From Streptomyces tendae (GTDB taxonomy: Bacteria; Actinomycetota; Actinomycetes; Streptomycetales; Streptomycetaceae), in contig NZ_BMUY01000004.1 in NCBI RefSeq assembly GCF_014650435.1, positions 248,001 to 312,000 of the forward strand: DNA of 64,000 nucleotides. The letters are read 5' to 3'. Below the pieces are notes generated by a model. That model was not told where the DNA came from. It made no database searches and saw nothing but the letters and a program-made list of their open reading frames with translations. Shown piece by piece: positions 50,212-58,134 of this stretch; within the stretch, counting starts at the first letter, position 1; the number at the start of each line of letters is the position of its first letter. A program made the position numbers and the translations under genes.

Positions 50212-51363
50212 TCAACCCCGGGGCGGGCGGAACTGGGGGCCGTAGTTTCCCCGGGCGCCGGGGATGCCCGTTTCCATCAGCTCCAGGGCGGGGTCCTCCA
50301 GCGCGCGCATCGTCCGCACGGCCGAGCCCAGGGTGCGTGCGCCGCCGCCGGCCCAGGCCGCCTCCAGGGTGCTCAGCACCTTGGCGTAGGCGGTGTCGAA
50401 CCGGTCGAGGAGGTCCGCCACCCGCTGCGGCGGGCCGGCCCAGCCGCCGGCCGGGACCCGGGCCATGGGGCGGGCGTCGGGGAAGGGCACGGGAGCGCCG
50501 GTGAACCGCCACTCGCCGTCCTCCTGGCGCAGTTGCCGCCCGTGGTAGATCTCGCCGAAGGCGTAGTAGTGGGCCGGGTAGTCGTCGCCGAAGGCGTCCT
50601 CGGGGGAACTGGTGGTGCCCTCGCCCTGTTCCTTGATGATCTCGATGGCCCGTTCGACGCCGTCGAGGTCGGTGACGGGTTCCAGGACGTCGGACCCGAT
50701 GTGCTCGGACAGCTGCCCGCGGGCCGACAGCTCGGGCGCCGCGGACCGGAAGGCGCCCAGCAGATCGTCGTAGAAGCGCCCGATGCTGGGCGAGTTGTTC
50801 ATGCCGCGGGCCAGCGGCTCCTCCGGGGCCTCGATCGCCATCATCACGTCGTGCACGAAGGGCCTGGTGAGGCCCGAGAGGTAGACGTTCACCCCGTCAC
50901 GCACCCCGCCCGGCAGCGGGCCGGGGTAGGCGGGGGCCGCGTCCGTGATCCGGGGCCGGCCGCCCACGGCCACCAGCAGGTTGCAGACGACGCCCATGTG
51001 GTACATCTCGTCGCCGATGATGCGCCGGATCAGCCGTGCGACCTGGCTCGTGCGGTCCCCCACGGACCACCAACCGCACAGGTACGGCGGGATCGTGGCG
51101 AGTTCGAGTGCCACGGCGACCTGCAGGGCCTCCCTCAGCCAGTCGACGCCGCGGGAGCCCTCGGGGACGGCGAGCAGCCGGGCCACGGACCGGCAACCGG
51201 GCACGGCTCCCTCCGGCGGCGCGGCCGCGCGGACGGGGGCGGCGGCCGAGACCACAGTGGCGGCCGAGACGGGCACGGCGGCCGTCAGGACGGCCGACGC
51301 CATGAAGGTCCTTCGCCCGACCGGGGAGCCCTTCCCCGACGGTTCCTCGCGCACACCGGTCAC
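50212..51363 (-). CDS. Tat-exported ferritin-like protein (VioB/imine-reductase-like iron domain)
   Basis: 383 aa. Signal peptide with a twin-arginine (GSPVGRRTFMASAVLTAAVPVSAATVVSA) is clear. The body matches the ferritin-like domain also found in VioB and related proteins: WLREALQVAVALELATIPPYLCGWWSV, RRIIGDEMYHMGVVCNLLVAVGGRP, with the helical Glu/His metal ligands ALELATIPPYL, DEMYHM, and FGEIYHGRQL. It probably binds iron outside the cytoplasm. The substrate is unknown. It is convergent with SulP and divergent from nothing; the MerR gene upstream faces the same direction. Confidence 0.8.
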   Translation of the reverse strand: MTGVREEPSGKGSPVGRRTFMASAVLTAAVPVSAATVVSAAAPVRAAAPPEGAVPGCRSVARLLAVPEGSRGVDWLREALQVAVALELATIPPYLCGWWSVGDRTSQVARLIRRIIGDEMYHMGVVCNLLVAVGGRPRITDAAPAYPGPLPGGVRDGVNVYLSGLTRPFVHDVMMAIEAPEEPLARGMNNSPSIGRFYDDLLGAFRSAAPELSARGQLSEHIGSDVLEPVTDLDGVERAIEIIKEQGEGTTSSPEDAFGDDYPAHYYAFGEIYHGRQLRQEDGEWRFTGAPVPFPDARPMARVPAGGWAGPPQRVADLLDRFDTAYAKVLSTLEAAWAGGGARTLGSAVRTMRALEDPALELMETGIPGARGNYGPQFRPPRG

Positions 51364-51494
51364 CCGTACTCCCTCTCCCAGCCGACGCCCGTCTTTGCCC
51401 CAGACGTCCAGATTCCTCCGACGGCTGGCGAAACTAGCAGCGCCGAGGTCGTTTCCCGGTGGGCGACACCGAGCGACACCGGGCGGGTCATCCT

Positions 51495-51875
51495 CTACCC
51501 GGTCGGCCCTACGCGGCAGGACCGTCCGGTGCGGAGGTTCTTCGCGGCACCGGTGATCACGGAGTCGAGCCTGTCCCGGGTGCCGACCAGTTCGGTGATC
51601 CGGCCCTCGACACGGTCCCGCTCCGCGGACAGGCGGTCGATCAGTTCCGGGGTGGCCCTGCCGTCGACCGCGTACGGCATGAGTTCGACGATGGTCCTGC
51701 TCGACAGGCCCGCCGCGTAGAGCTCCTGGATCAGACGGACGTGGTCGACCGCGCTGTCGGGGTAGTGCCGCTGGCCGCTGCGGCTGCGCTGAGGGACGAG
51801 CAGTTCCTGCTCCTCGTAGTAGCGCAGCGCCCGCACGCTGACGCCCGTCCTGGCGGCGAGTTCCCCGATGCGCAT
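51495..51875 (-). CDS. MerR family transcriptional regulator
   Basis: 126 aa. HTH: MRIGELAARTGVSVRALRYYEEQELLVPQRSRSGQRHYPDSAVDHVRLIQELYAAGLSSRTI in outline, then a coiled-coil dimerisation helix (RLSAERDRVEGRITELVGTRDRLDSVI) and a short tail ending CRVGPTG. ATG 51875 is preceded by GAGGAGG six bases upstream; longer readings lack support. It is divergent from an alpha/beta hydrolase, its likely target. A GTCAACGTC element lies in between, but I could not define a clean palindrome. Confidence 0.85.
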   Translation of the reverse strand: MRIGELAARTGVSVRALRYYEEQELLVPQRSRSGQRHYPDSAVDHVRLIQELYAAGLSSRTIVELMPYAVDGRATPELIDRLSAERDRVEGRITELVGTRDRLDSVITGAAKNLRTGRSCRVGPTG

Positions 51876-52014
51876 CAGGCGCCTCCTCTCCCGAGCCGGG
51901 CCGTACGGCTTGCCTCTCACGTCAACGTCAGGTTTTAGCGTAACCCGCGAGGGCCCCACCTCGTCCCGGGCCCCTCCTCACCACCCTTGCGACCAGCAGG
52001 AAGAAGGCCCCTTC

Positions 52015-52968
52015 ATGACCGCATCCGTCAGCGCGACGGCCCACGCCACTGCCACCGCACCGGTCGTCTCGGTCAAACCCGTCGTACTGCCCGCACCCGG
52101 GCGCGCCGAGGACCTGCGCGTGCGCGTGTCCGCACCGGTGACCGGGCACGGCCTGCCCGTCGTCCTCCTCGCGCACGGCTTCGGCTCGTCGCTCGACGGC
52201 TACGGCCCGCTCGCCGACCACTGGGCCGCCCACGGTTTCGTGGTGGTCCAGCCCACCCATCTCGACTCGCGGACCGTGGGCCTTGCCGAGGACGATCCGC
52301 GCAGGCCGGGGTTGTGGCGCTCGCGCGTCGAGGACATGCGGCGGGTCCTCGACGACCTGGACGTGGTGGAGGCGGCCGTACCCGGGCTCGCCGGGCGGCT
52401 GGACCGGTCCCGCGTCGCGGCGGCCGGACACTCCTTCGGCGGCCAGACGGCGGGCATCCTGTTGGGTCTGCGCGTCCGCGATCCCGCCACCGGGGAGGCG
52501 GAGGACCTCTCCGACCCCCGGGTCCGGGCCGGCGTGCTGCTCGCCACGGCCGGCGCAGGCGGCGACGCCCTGACACCGTTCGCCACCGAGCACCTCCCGT
52601 GGCTGAGGCATCCCGACTTCACCCGCATGACCGCCCCCGCCCTCGTGGTCGCGGGCGACAAGGACGACCTCCCCCTCACCGTCCGCGGCGCGGACTGGAC
52701 GGTCGACCCGTACGTCCTGAGCCCCGGCGAGAAGAGCCTCCTGACGCTCTTCGGCGCGGAGCACTTCCTCGGCGGCATCTCCGGCTACGAGGCCGCGGAG
52801 ACCACCGACGAGAACCCCGCCCACGTCGCCCTGGTGCAACGGGTCACCCTGGCCTACCTCCGCCACGCCCTCGGCGTCGACAGCACAGAATGGGCGACGG
52901 CGCGCGACGACCTCGCCGGGGACGCGCATCCCCTCGGGCGGCTCGAGTCCAAGGAGGTTTCCGACTGA
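52015..52968 (+). CDS. alpha/beta hydrolase (chlorophyllase/PAF-acetylhydrolase-like)
   Basis: 317 aa cytosolic hydrolase. Features are LPVVLLAHGFGSSLDGYGPLADHWAAHGFVVVQPTH, the nucleophile Ser in AAGHSFGGQTAGILLG, Asp in VVAGDKDDLP and His in GAEHFLGG. The large gap between the elbow and the Asp fits the dienelactone/PAF-acetylhydrolase-like group. ATG 52015 is preceded by GAAGG. It is divergent from a MerR regulator gene. The substrate is unknown. Confidence 0.83.
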   Translation: MTASVSATAHATATAPVVSVKPVVLPAPGRAEDLRVRVSAPVTGHGLPVVLLAHGFGSSLDGYGPLADHWAAHGFVVVQPTHLDSRTVGLAEDDPRRPGLWRSRVEDMRRVLDDLDVVEAAVPGLAGRLDRSRVAAAGHSFGGQTAGILLGLRVRDPATGEAEDLSDPRVRAGVLLATAGAGGDALTPFATEHLPWLRHPDFTRMTAPALVVAGDKDDLPLTVRGADWTVDPYVLSPGEKSLLTLFGAEHFLGGISGYEAAETTDENPAHVALVQRVTLAYLRHALGVDSTEWATARDDLAGDAHPLGRLESKEVSD

Positions 52969-53002
52969 CCGCCCGTCGGTCCGACGCCCCCGGGCCGGTC
53001 AA

Positions 53003-53054
53003 CGCGCGCTCTCCGGACGCTGGTTCACCGCGCGCTCTCCGGACGCCGGTTCAC
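53003..53054. repeat. 26-bp tandem duplication
   Basis: Two adjacent 26-bp copies, 53003-53028 and 53029-53054, beginning CGCGCGCTCTCCGGACGC and ending GGTTCAC, with a single difference at the base after GGACGC (T or C). They lie in the intergenic DNA just upstream of the LPMO promoter and are not coding. They may mark replication slippage. Confidence 0.85.
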
Positions 53055-53067
53055 CGTGGACACACTC

Positions 53068-53106
53068 TTGACACGGTCACGTCGACCGCTTGTATGGTCT
53101 AGTCCA
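53068..53106 (+). promoter_or_regulatory. promoter with DasR-like (dre) site for the chitin pair
   Basis: TTGACA (53068-53073) is a consensus -35; a -10 lies within TGTATGGT near 53091-53098. Overlapping it is TGGTCTAGTCCA (53095-53106), 11 of 12 matches to the DasR core TGGTCTAGACCA. DasR repression is relieved by GlcNAc-6-phosphate or glucosamine-6-phosphate in Streptomyces. The placement over the -10 fits repression and suits the downstream chitin-degradation genes. The regulator identity is inferred from the site. Confidence 0.8.
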
Positions 53107-53292
53107 ACAGAACTCACCGCTCCGCTTGCGGAGTTGAGCCCTGCCGGGGTCCCACACCCCTGCGGGGACGGTGAGTGCGCGTCACCTTCGCGCCTCCTGG
53201 CCCCACCCACGAGAGGCCGTACTCGGCGTGCGCGCGGTCCCCCCACACACGGCCGCGCGTGCCCTGGGACGGCCGGATGTGAAGGAGTTCCC

Positions 53293-53811
53293 ATGAACGC
53301 ACGCCGGAAGACCGCTGCCCTGATCGGTGCGGCCCTCGCCCCGGTCGTGGCCGTGAGCCTGCCCGCCTCCTCGGCGAGCGCGCACGGCTACATCTCCGAT
53401 CCGCCCAGCCGTCAGGCCCAGTGCGCCGCGGGCACGGTGTCCTGTGGCGACATCACGTACGAGCCCCAGAGCGTCGAGGGCCCCAAGGGGCTGACCAGTT
53501 GCAGCGGCGGCAACAGCCGGTTCGCGGAGCTGGACGACGACAGCAAGGGCTGGAAGGTCACCCCGGTGTCGAAGACCACGACGTTCTCGTGGCAGCTCAC
53601 CGCACAGCACGCCACCAGCACCTGGGAGTACTACGTCGGCGGTCAGCGGATCGCGCTGTTCGACGACGGTGGCGCGAAGCCGGGCGCGGTCGTGAACCAC
53701 CAGGTCGACTTCGGCGGCGTCACCGGACAGCAGAAGGTCCTCGCCGTCTGGAACGTCGCGGACACCTCCAACGCGTTCTACGCCTGCATCGACGTCAACG
53801 TCGGCGGCTGA
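53293..53811 (+). CDS. AA10 lytic polysaccharide monooxygenase (chitin-type)
   Basis: Secreted copper enzyme, 172 aa. The signal peptide ends before His31 (SSASAHGYISDPPSRQ), which becomes the N-terminal ligand of the histidine brace; the second is His106 in LTAQHATSTWEYY. FYACIDVNV near the C terminus is the usual end of the domain. It oxidatively cleaves crystalline chitin and helps chitinases. No extra binding domain is present. It is 112 bp before a GH19 chitinase gene, with a hairpin between. Confidence 0.94.
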   Translation: MNARRKTAALIGAALAPVVAVSLPASSASAHGYISDPPSRQAQCAAGTVSCGDITYEPQSVEGPKGLTSCSGGNSRFAELDDDSKGWKVTPVSKTTTFSWQLTAQHATSTWEYYVGGQRIALFDDGGAKPGAVVNHQVDFGGVTGQQKVLAVWNVADTSNAFYACIDVNVGG

Positions 53812-53831
53812 CGGGCCGGGCGGAGCGGTCC

Positions 53832-53873
53832 GGGAGCGATCACACCCCCTGTTCGGGGTGCACGGTCGCTCCC
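53832..53873. terminator. hairpin between the LPMO and chitinase genes
   Basis: GGGAGCGA (53832-53839) pairs with TCGCTCCC (53866-53873), with an inner CACCCC/GGGGTG stem. It may terminate LPMO transcripts or act as a partial terminator or processing site between the two genes. Confidence 0.65.
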
Positions 53874-53922
53874 CCCTCCGTCCTTCCCGCCTCCTCCCTC
53901 CCACCCGACTGGAGTCCCACCG

Positions 53923-54666
53923 ATGCAGCACCGCAAGCTCGCACTGCTGGCCGCCACCGGCGCGGCCGCCGCCCTGTGCACCCTGACCTTGGCACCGTCT
54001 GCCGTCGCCGAGAAGTCCGAGAAGCCGGACACCGGGGCCGCTGCCGCCGAATTCGTGGTCAGCGAAGCCCAGTTCGACCAGATGTTCCCGAGCCGGAACT
54101 CGTTCTACACCTACGACGGCCTCACCGCCGCGCTCAGCGCCTACCCCGGGTTCTCGAACACCGGAAGCGACACGGTGAAGAAGCAGGAGGCCGCCGCCTT
54201 CCTCGCCAACGTCAGTCACGAAACCGGCGGACTGGTGTACGTCGTGGAGCAGAACACCGCCAACTACCCGCACTACTGCGACGCCTCACAGCCGTACGGC
54301 TGTCCGGCCGGCACCGACAAGTACTACGGGCGCGGGCCCGTCCAGCTGAGCTGGAACTTCAACTACAAGGCCGCCGGGGACGCCCTCGGCATCGACCTCC
54401 TCAACAACCCCGACCTGGTGCAGAACGACTCGGCCGTGGCCTGGAAGACGGGCCTGTGGTACTGGAACACCCAGACCGGGCCCGGGACGATGACCCCGCA
54501 CGACGCCATGGTCAACGGCGCCGGGTTCGGCGAGACCATCCGGTCCATCAACGGCAGCCTGGAGTGCGACGGGGGCAATCCCGGGCAGGTCCAGAGCCGG
54601 ATCGACAACTACGAACGCTTCACCCAGCTCCTCGGCGTCGAGCCCGGCGGCAACCTGAGCTGCTAG
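53923..54666 (+). CDS. GH19 family chitinase, single domain
   Basis: 247 aa secreted endochitinase. Signal peptide MQHRKLALLAATGAAAALCTLTLAPSAVA; then the GH19 fold: FVVSEAQFDQMFPSRNSFYTYDGL, the catalytic Glu100 in LANVSHETGGLVYV, and YYGRGPVQLSWNFNYKAAGDALGIDLLNNPDLV in outline, with NYERFTQLLGVEPGGNLSC at the end. There is no CBM, unlike ChiC-type Streptomyces enzymes. It cleaves chitin and fungal walls, cooperating with the LPMO. Confidence 0.95.
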   Translation: MQHRKLALLAATGAAAALCTLTLAPSAVAEKSEKPDTGAAAAEFVVSEAQFDQMFPSRNSFYTYDGLTAALSAYPGFSNTGSDTVKKQEAAAFLANVSHETGGLVYVVEQNTANYPHYCDASQPYGCPAGTDKYYGRGPVQLSWNFNYKAAGDALGIDLLNNPDLVQNDSAVAWKTGLWYWNTQTGPGTMTPHDAMVNGAGFGETIRSINGSLECDGGNPGQVQSRIDNYERFTQLLGVEPGGNLSC

Positions 54667-54687
54667 CCGGCCGACCCCGACCCGCCG

Positions 54688-54725
54688 CCCCCTCGCGCCC
54701 ACCGGCACGCCCGGCCGCGAGGGGG
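54688..54725. terminator. terminator hairpin after the chitinase
   Basis: CCCCCTCGCG (54688-54697) pairs perfectly with CGCGAGGGGG (54716-54725) over an 18-base loop, beginning 21 bases after the chitinase stop. It also lies between this gene and the converging monooxygenase gene. Confidence 0.75.
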
Positions 54726-54796
54726 CCCGGCGTGCCAACCGAACCGGCGGCCCGGGACGCGTCGCCCCCGGGCCGGCGTCGCTCCCCCGGCGGCAG

Positions 54797-55963
54797 TCAC
54801 TCCCCCGGCCCGCGGTCCGGTCCCGGTGCGCCCAAACGCGCGAGGTCCTCGGCGTCCGGTTCCTCCAGCAGGAACCCCGCGCCGCCCTCCAGCATCCCGG
54901 CGATCTCGGCCGAGCGCGGGAGCATCGTCTTCTCGTAGGTGCGCACCGCATCGTCGACGGTGGTGGAGCGGGCGAGGGCGAGGGCGAGTTCCGCGGCGTC
55001 GAGCATGGCCAGGTTGACGCCGACACCGAGCGGGGGCATCAGGTGCGCGGCGTCCCCCAGGAGCGTCACGCCGGGCGTGTGCCGCCAGGTGTGCGGCACG
55101 GGCAGGGCGAAGAGCGGGCGGTCGACGTAGGCGCCGTCGTTCTCGGTGATCAGACGGAGTATGCGCGGGGACCAGCCCGCGTACTCGGCGAGGAGCCGCG
55201 CGCGGATTCCCTCGGTGTCCTGCGGGCCCAGGCCGCTCGCCGCCATCCAGTCCAGGGCGGCCCTGCGCATGATGTACACGCGCATGTGACCACCGCTGTT
55301 GCGCTGGGCGAAGAGACCGCGCTCCCCGTCGGCCACATGGGCGCTGCCCCGGCCGACCAGCTCGGACAACTCCGGGTGTGCGGACTCCGTCGCGTCGAAC
55401 CGTGCTTCGAGGAAACCGACGCCGGTGTAGCGCGGTACGGCGTCGGAGACCGCCGCGCGGACGCGGGAGAAGGCGCCGTCCGCCCCGATCACGAGGTCCG
55501 TCTCCACGGTGCTCCCGTCGGCGAACGCCAGTGTCCGGGGCCCGTCGGCCGGCCCGCCCACCGATTCCAGGGTGTGCCCCCACCGCACCGTCCCGGCGTC
55601 GAGCGAGCGCAGCAGGAGGTCCCGGAGCTGACCGCGGTCGATCTCCGGGCGGGCGGTCTCGCCCTCGTCCGGCAGCCGGTGGCCGAGGAGGCGCCCCGCG
55701 GCGTCGAAGCGGCGCTCCTCCTGGCTCTCGCACCTGGCGAGCGCGAAGAACTCCTCCAGCAGGCCGGCTTCGCGAAGAGCCAGCTGGCCGTCCTCCTCGT
55801 GCAGGTCGAGCGAGCCTCCCTGGTCCCGGGAGGCGGCGTCCGGATCGCGGTCGTACACCGTCGCCGCGATGCCGTGCTGCCGCAGGACGCGGGCACAGGT
55901 GAGCCCGCCCGGGCCCGCACCGATGATGCTGATCCGCGCGGCCGCGGGCGTCGGAGCGTTCAT
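54797..55963 (-). CDS. FAD-dependent monooxygenase, TetX-like
   Basis: 388 aa PHBH-fold flavoprotein hydroxylase. It has ISIIGAGPGGLTCARVLRQHGIAATVYDRD (dinucleotide fold), LVIGADGAFSRVRAAV (the GADG block), and LLGDAAHLMPPLGVGVNLAMLDAAELALALA (the GDAAH block), in outline. The composition resembles tetracycline-inactivating TetX-type enzymes, but the substrate is not given by sequence. ATG 55963 is preceded by AAGGAAG. It is divergent from a TetR gene, its probable repressor. Confidence 0.87.
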   Translation of the reverse strand: MNAPTPAAARISIIGAGPGGLTCARVLRQHGIAATVYDRDPDAASRDQGGSLDLHEEDGQLALREAGLLEEFFALARCESQEERRFDAAGRLLGHRLPDEGETARPEIDRGQLRDLLLRSLDAGTVRWGHTLESVGGPADGPRTLAFADGSTVETDLVIGADGAFSRVRAAVSDAVPRYTGVGFLEARFDATESAHPELSELVGRGSAHVADGERGLFAQRNSGGHMRVYIMRRAALDWMAASGLGPQDTEGIRARLLAEYAGWSPRILRLITENDGAYVDRPLFALPVPHTWRHTPGVTLLGDAAHLMPPLGVGVNLAMLDAAELALALARSTTVDDAVRTYEKTMLPRSAEIAGMLEGGAGFLLEEPDAEDLARLGAPGPDRGPGE

Positions 55964-56020
55964 GGTGGCTTCCTTCCGTCGGTGGATCCCCCGTGGAACC
56001 ACCAAAGCAGAAACGAGTGA

Positions 56021-56037
56021 GGAACTGCAACTGTTCC
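56021..56037. promoter_or_regulatory. possible operator between the TetX-like gene and tetR
   Basis: GGAAC-TGCAACT-GTTCC (56021-56037), five-base arms, within a 147-bp AT-enriched divergent region. GAGTGAG (56015-56021) and CTCACTC (56047-56053) form an outer pair of arms around it. It is a candidate site for the TetR protein; the symmetry is moderate. Confidence 0.5.
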
Positions 56038-56110
56038 ACTTTCTGTCTCACTCAATTTTCTGTCCGGCACCGACTTCTGGTCCGTTCCAGCTGTCGGTTA
56101 GAGTGGGGTC

Positions 56111-56734
56111 ATGCCCGACTCCCCGCCCCCAGGCCGTCGCGAGCGAAAGAAGGCCGCGACCAGGCAGGCCATCGCGGACGCCGCCCTCGAACTCTTCCTG
56201 GAGCACGGCTTCGACCGGGTCAGCGTCCGCGACGTCGCCGAGCGGGCCGACGTCTCGACGACAACCCTCTTCGCGCACTTCCCGAGCAAGGAGGCGCTGG
56301 TCTTCGACCGCGAGCAGGACGTCGACGCCGCACTGGCCGCCGCCGTGCGCGAACGGCCCGAGGAGCAGGGAGTGGTCGAGGCGCTCCGCGCGCACGCCCT
56401 GAAGTCCTGGGTGCCGATCGTGACCGACCCGCGCCGGGCGGACTTCACCGCTCTGGTCGGCGACACGCCCGCGCTCCGCGAGTACGGGGAGCGCATGTGG
56501 ATGCGACACGCCGACACCCTCAGCGCCGTGATCGCGGAGGAACTCGACCGGGAGCCGGACGATCCGGCGTGCGCGGCGCTGGCCCGGTTCGTCCTGGAGA
56601 TCCCCGCCCTGACCGCCGGGCGGCAGGACCCCCGGGCGACCGTGGAGACGGTGTTCGACCTGCTCCTGCACGGCTGGCACGCACAGGCAGGCCCGGCGGA
56701 CGGGCCCGCGTCCGCTCAGGCGGGCCGCGGGTAG
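56111..56734 (+). CDS. TetR family transcriptional regulator
   Basis: 207 aa. HTH: AIADAALELFLEHGFDRVSVRDVAERADVSTTTLFAHFPSKEALVFD in outline, recognition helix STTTLFAHF. The C-terminal domain resembles the MftR type (ALARFVLEIPALTAG). It is divergent from the TetX-like monooxygenase and convergent with a second one. Its last codons (SAQAGRG) come from the first unit of a 24-bp tandem repeat. Confidence 0.9.
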   Translation: MPDSPPPGRRERKKAATRQAIADAALELFLEHGFDRVSVRDVAERADVSTTTLFAHFPSKEALVFDREQDVDAALAAAVRERPEEQGVVEALRAHALKSWVPIVTDPRRADFTALVGDTPALREYGERMWMRHADTLSAVIAEELDREPDDPACAALARFVLEIPALTAGRQDPRATVETVFDLLLHGWHAQAGPADGPASAQAGRG

Positions 56735-56763
56735 TCGGGTCAGGCGGGCCGCGGATAGTCGGG
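56716..56763. repeat. 24-bp tandem repeat joining two convergent gene ends
   Basis: Two adjacent copies, 56716-56739 and 56740-56763, beginning TCAGGCGGGCCGCGG and ending TAGTCGGG, differing at one base (G or A before TAGTCGGG). The first encodes the end of the TetR gene on the plus strand, including its TAG; the second encodes the end of the FAD monooxygenase on the minus strand, whose stop is the first three bases of the unit. Confidence 0.85.
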
Positions 56764-57963
56764 CAGTTCCAGGGACGAGTGGACCGCACGGCCCTCCGTC
56801 GCGCTCGCGGTCACCATCGCCCTCGCCGCCGCCTCCGGGTCGCGCAGCAGGGCGTTGCGGGCCTCGAGCTCCTGCCGCGTCACGGGGGTCACCGCCGAGC
56901 CGCCGCTGGTGGCCAGCGCCTGGTTGCGCTCCGCGAAGGGACGGACCCGGCGCTCGTAGGCAGCGAAGGCGTCGGCGTGGTCCGCGTGCGTGGCCAGTTC
57001 ACCGGCCAGGACGTACGCGCCGACGAGCGCGACGCTCGACCCCTGGCCGGAGATGAACGACGTGGCGTGCGCGGCGTCGCCCGCCAGGACGACACGCCCG
57101 TGCGACCAGGTGGGCATGTGGATCTGGCTGACGATGTCGAAGAAGAGGTCGTCGGCCTCCCGCATGGCCTCGACCATGCGCGGCAGGTGCCAGGCCCGCT
57201 CGGGGAAGCGCGCCGCCACCAGGTCGCGCTGGGCCCGCGGGTCGCGGAATGCCTCGAAGGGCGGCGTGTCGCGGGTGAAGTTGAGGAAGCCGTGCACCGG
57301 GTCGGAGGGCTCGTGGGCGTAGAGGACGGCGCTGCGTCCCGGCTCGTTCCACATGACGGCCTCGTGCGCGAGCCCGAACTCGTTCGGCAGCGTGAAGCCG
57401 GCGAAGACCCGCCCGAGGTAGCTGTGGAACGGCTCCTCCGGGCCGAAGACCAGCCTGCGCGTGTTCGAGTGCAGCCCGTCCGCGCCGACCACCAGGTCGA
57501 AGGTACGGCGCACGCCGCTGTCGAGGACGACGTGCACGGCGTCCCCGTCGTCGTCGAGTGTCGCGATCGAGTCGTTGAAGAGGAACTCGACCCGGCCCCG
57601 CAGCGGGGTGTAGAGCACCTCGGCCAGATCACCGCGCCGGACTTCGAGATCCACCCCGGCCTCTCCCCCGGTCAGCTGCTCCGGCTGCAACGAGCCGACC
57701 TCCTCCCCCGCGGCGTCCACGAAGGTGATCCGCCGGCTGTCGACGTGCGCCTTGGTCAGGGCCGGCAGGAGGCCCATACGGTCCACGGCCTCGCGGGCCG
57801 TGCCCCGCACGTCGATCGCGTAGCCGCCCCCGCGGACGGCGGCGGCCTTCTCGACGACGGTCACCTCGAAGCCGTACCGGTCGAGCCAGTGCGCGAGCGC
57901 GGGGCCCGCGATACTTGCTCCGGAGATCAGTACGCGGCGAGCGGGACGGGACGTGTGGGTCAT
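56740..57963 (-). CDS. FAD-dependent monooxygenase (second, PHBH-type)
   Basis: 407 aa. Visible blocks are RVLISGASIAGPALAHWLDRYGFEVTVVEKA, LVVGADGLHSNTRRLVFG and VLAGDAAHATSFISGQGSSVALVGAYVLAGEL in outline. It belongs to the flavoprotein aromatic hydroxylases but differs clearly from the neighbour at 54797 (VSGAS instead of IGAGP), so it is not a tandem duplicate. ATG 57963 is preceded by GGTGAGAAG. It is divergent from a MarR gene with paired operators, so it is probably MarR-controlled. Confidence 0.87.
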   Translation of the reverse strand: MTHTSRPARRVLISGASIAGPALAHWLDRYGFEVTVVEKAAAVRGGGYAIDVRGTAREAVDRMGLLPALTKAHVDSRRITFVDAAGEEVGSLQPEQLTGGEAGVDLEVRRGDLAEVLYTPLRGRVEFLFNDSIATLDDDGDAVHVVLDSGVRRTFDLVVGADGLHSNTRRLVFGPEEPFHSYLGRVFAGFTLPNEFGLAHEAVMWNEPGRSAVLYAHEPSDPVHGFLNFTRDTPPFEAFRDPRAQRDLVAARFPERAWHLPRMVEAMREADDLFFDIVSQIHMPTWSHGRVVLAGDAAHATSFISGQGSSVALVGAYVLAGELATHADHADAFAAYERRVRPFAERNQALATSGGSAVTPVTRQELEARNALLRDPEAAARAMVTASATEGRAVHSSLELPDYPRPA

Positions 57964-58029
57964 GGCTTCTCACCCTTCCACCGGGGCGGACCCCGGCGAG
58001 TCGGAGGCACGTGCCGCGCAGCGCGCAAA

Positions 58030-58119
58030 CATACGTACCTTAGGTATCTTCATGGAGGCCATACGGCACCCTCCCAGGCACCGGCCACTCCCCACGATAT
58101 AGATACCTAACTCAGGTAT
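58030..58119. promoter_or_regulatory. paired 20-bp MarR operators in opposite orientation
   Basis: The plus strand has CATACGTACCTTAGGTATCT at 58030-58049. The minus strand has CATACCTGAGTTAGGTATCT, read from 58120 back to 58101. The two share CATAC and TTAGGTATCT, with only the five middle bases different. Each is a near-palindrome (TACCTTAGGTA in the first; ATACCT-AACTC-AGGTAT in the second). They sit beside the start of the divergent monooxygenase and the MarR gene respectively. Confidence 0.8.
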
Positions 58120-58134
58120 GCAAATGGAGACCTC

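Noticed and set aside
51901..51950. MerR operator between the second MerR gene and the hydrolase
   Set aside because: GTCAACGTC and GGTTTTAGCGTAACC give only short imperfect arms, so I did not annotate it.
53003..53054. 26-bp direct repeat as an attachment site or insertion-sequence scar
   Set aside because: The copies are directly adjacent with nothing between them, and no integrase or transposase is nearby.
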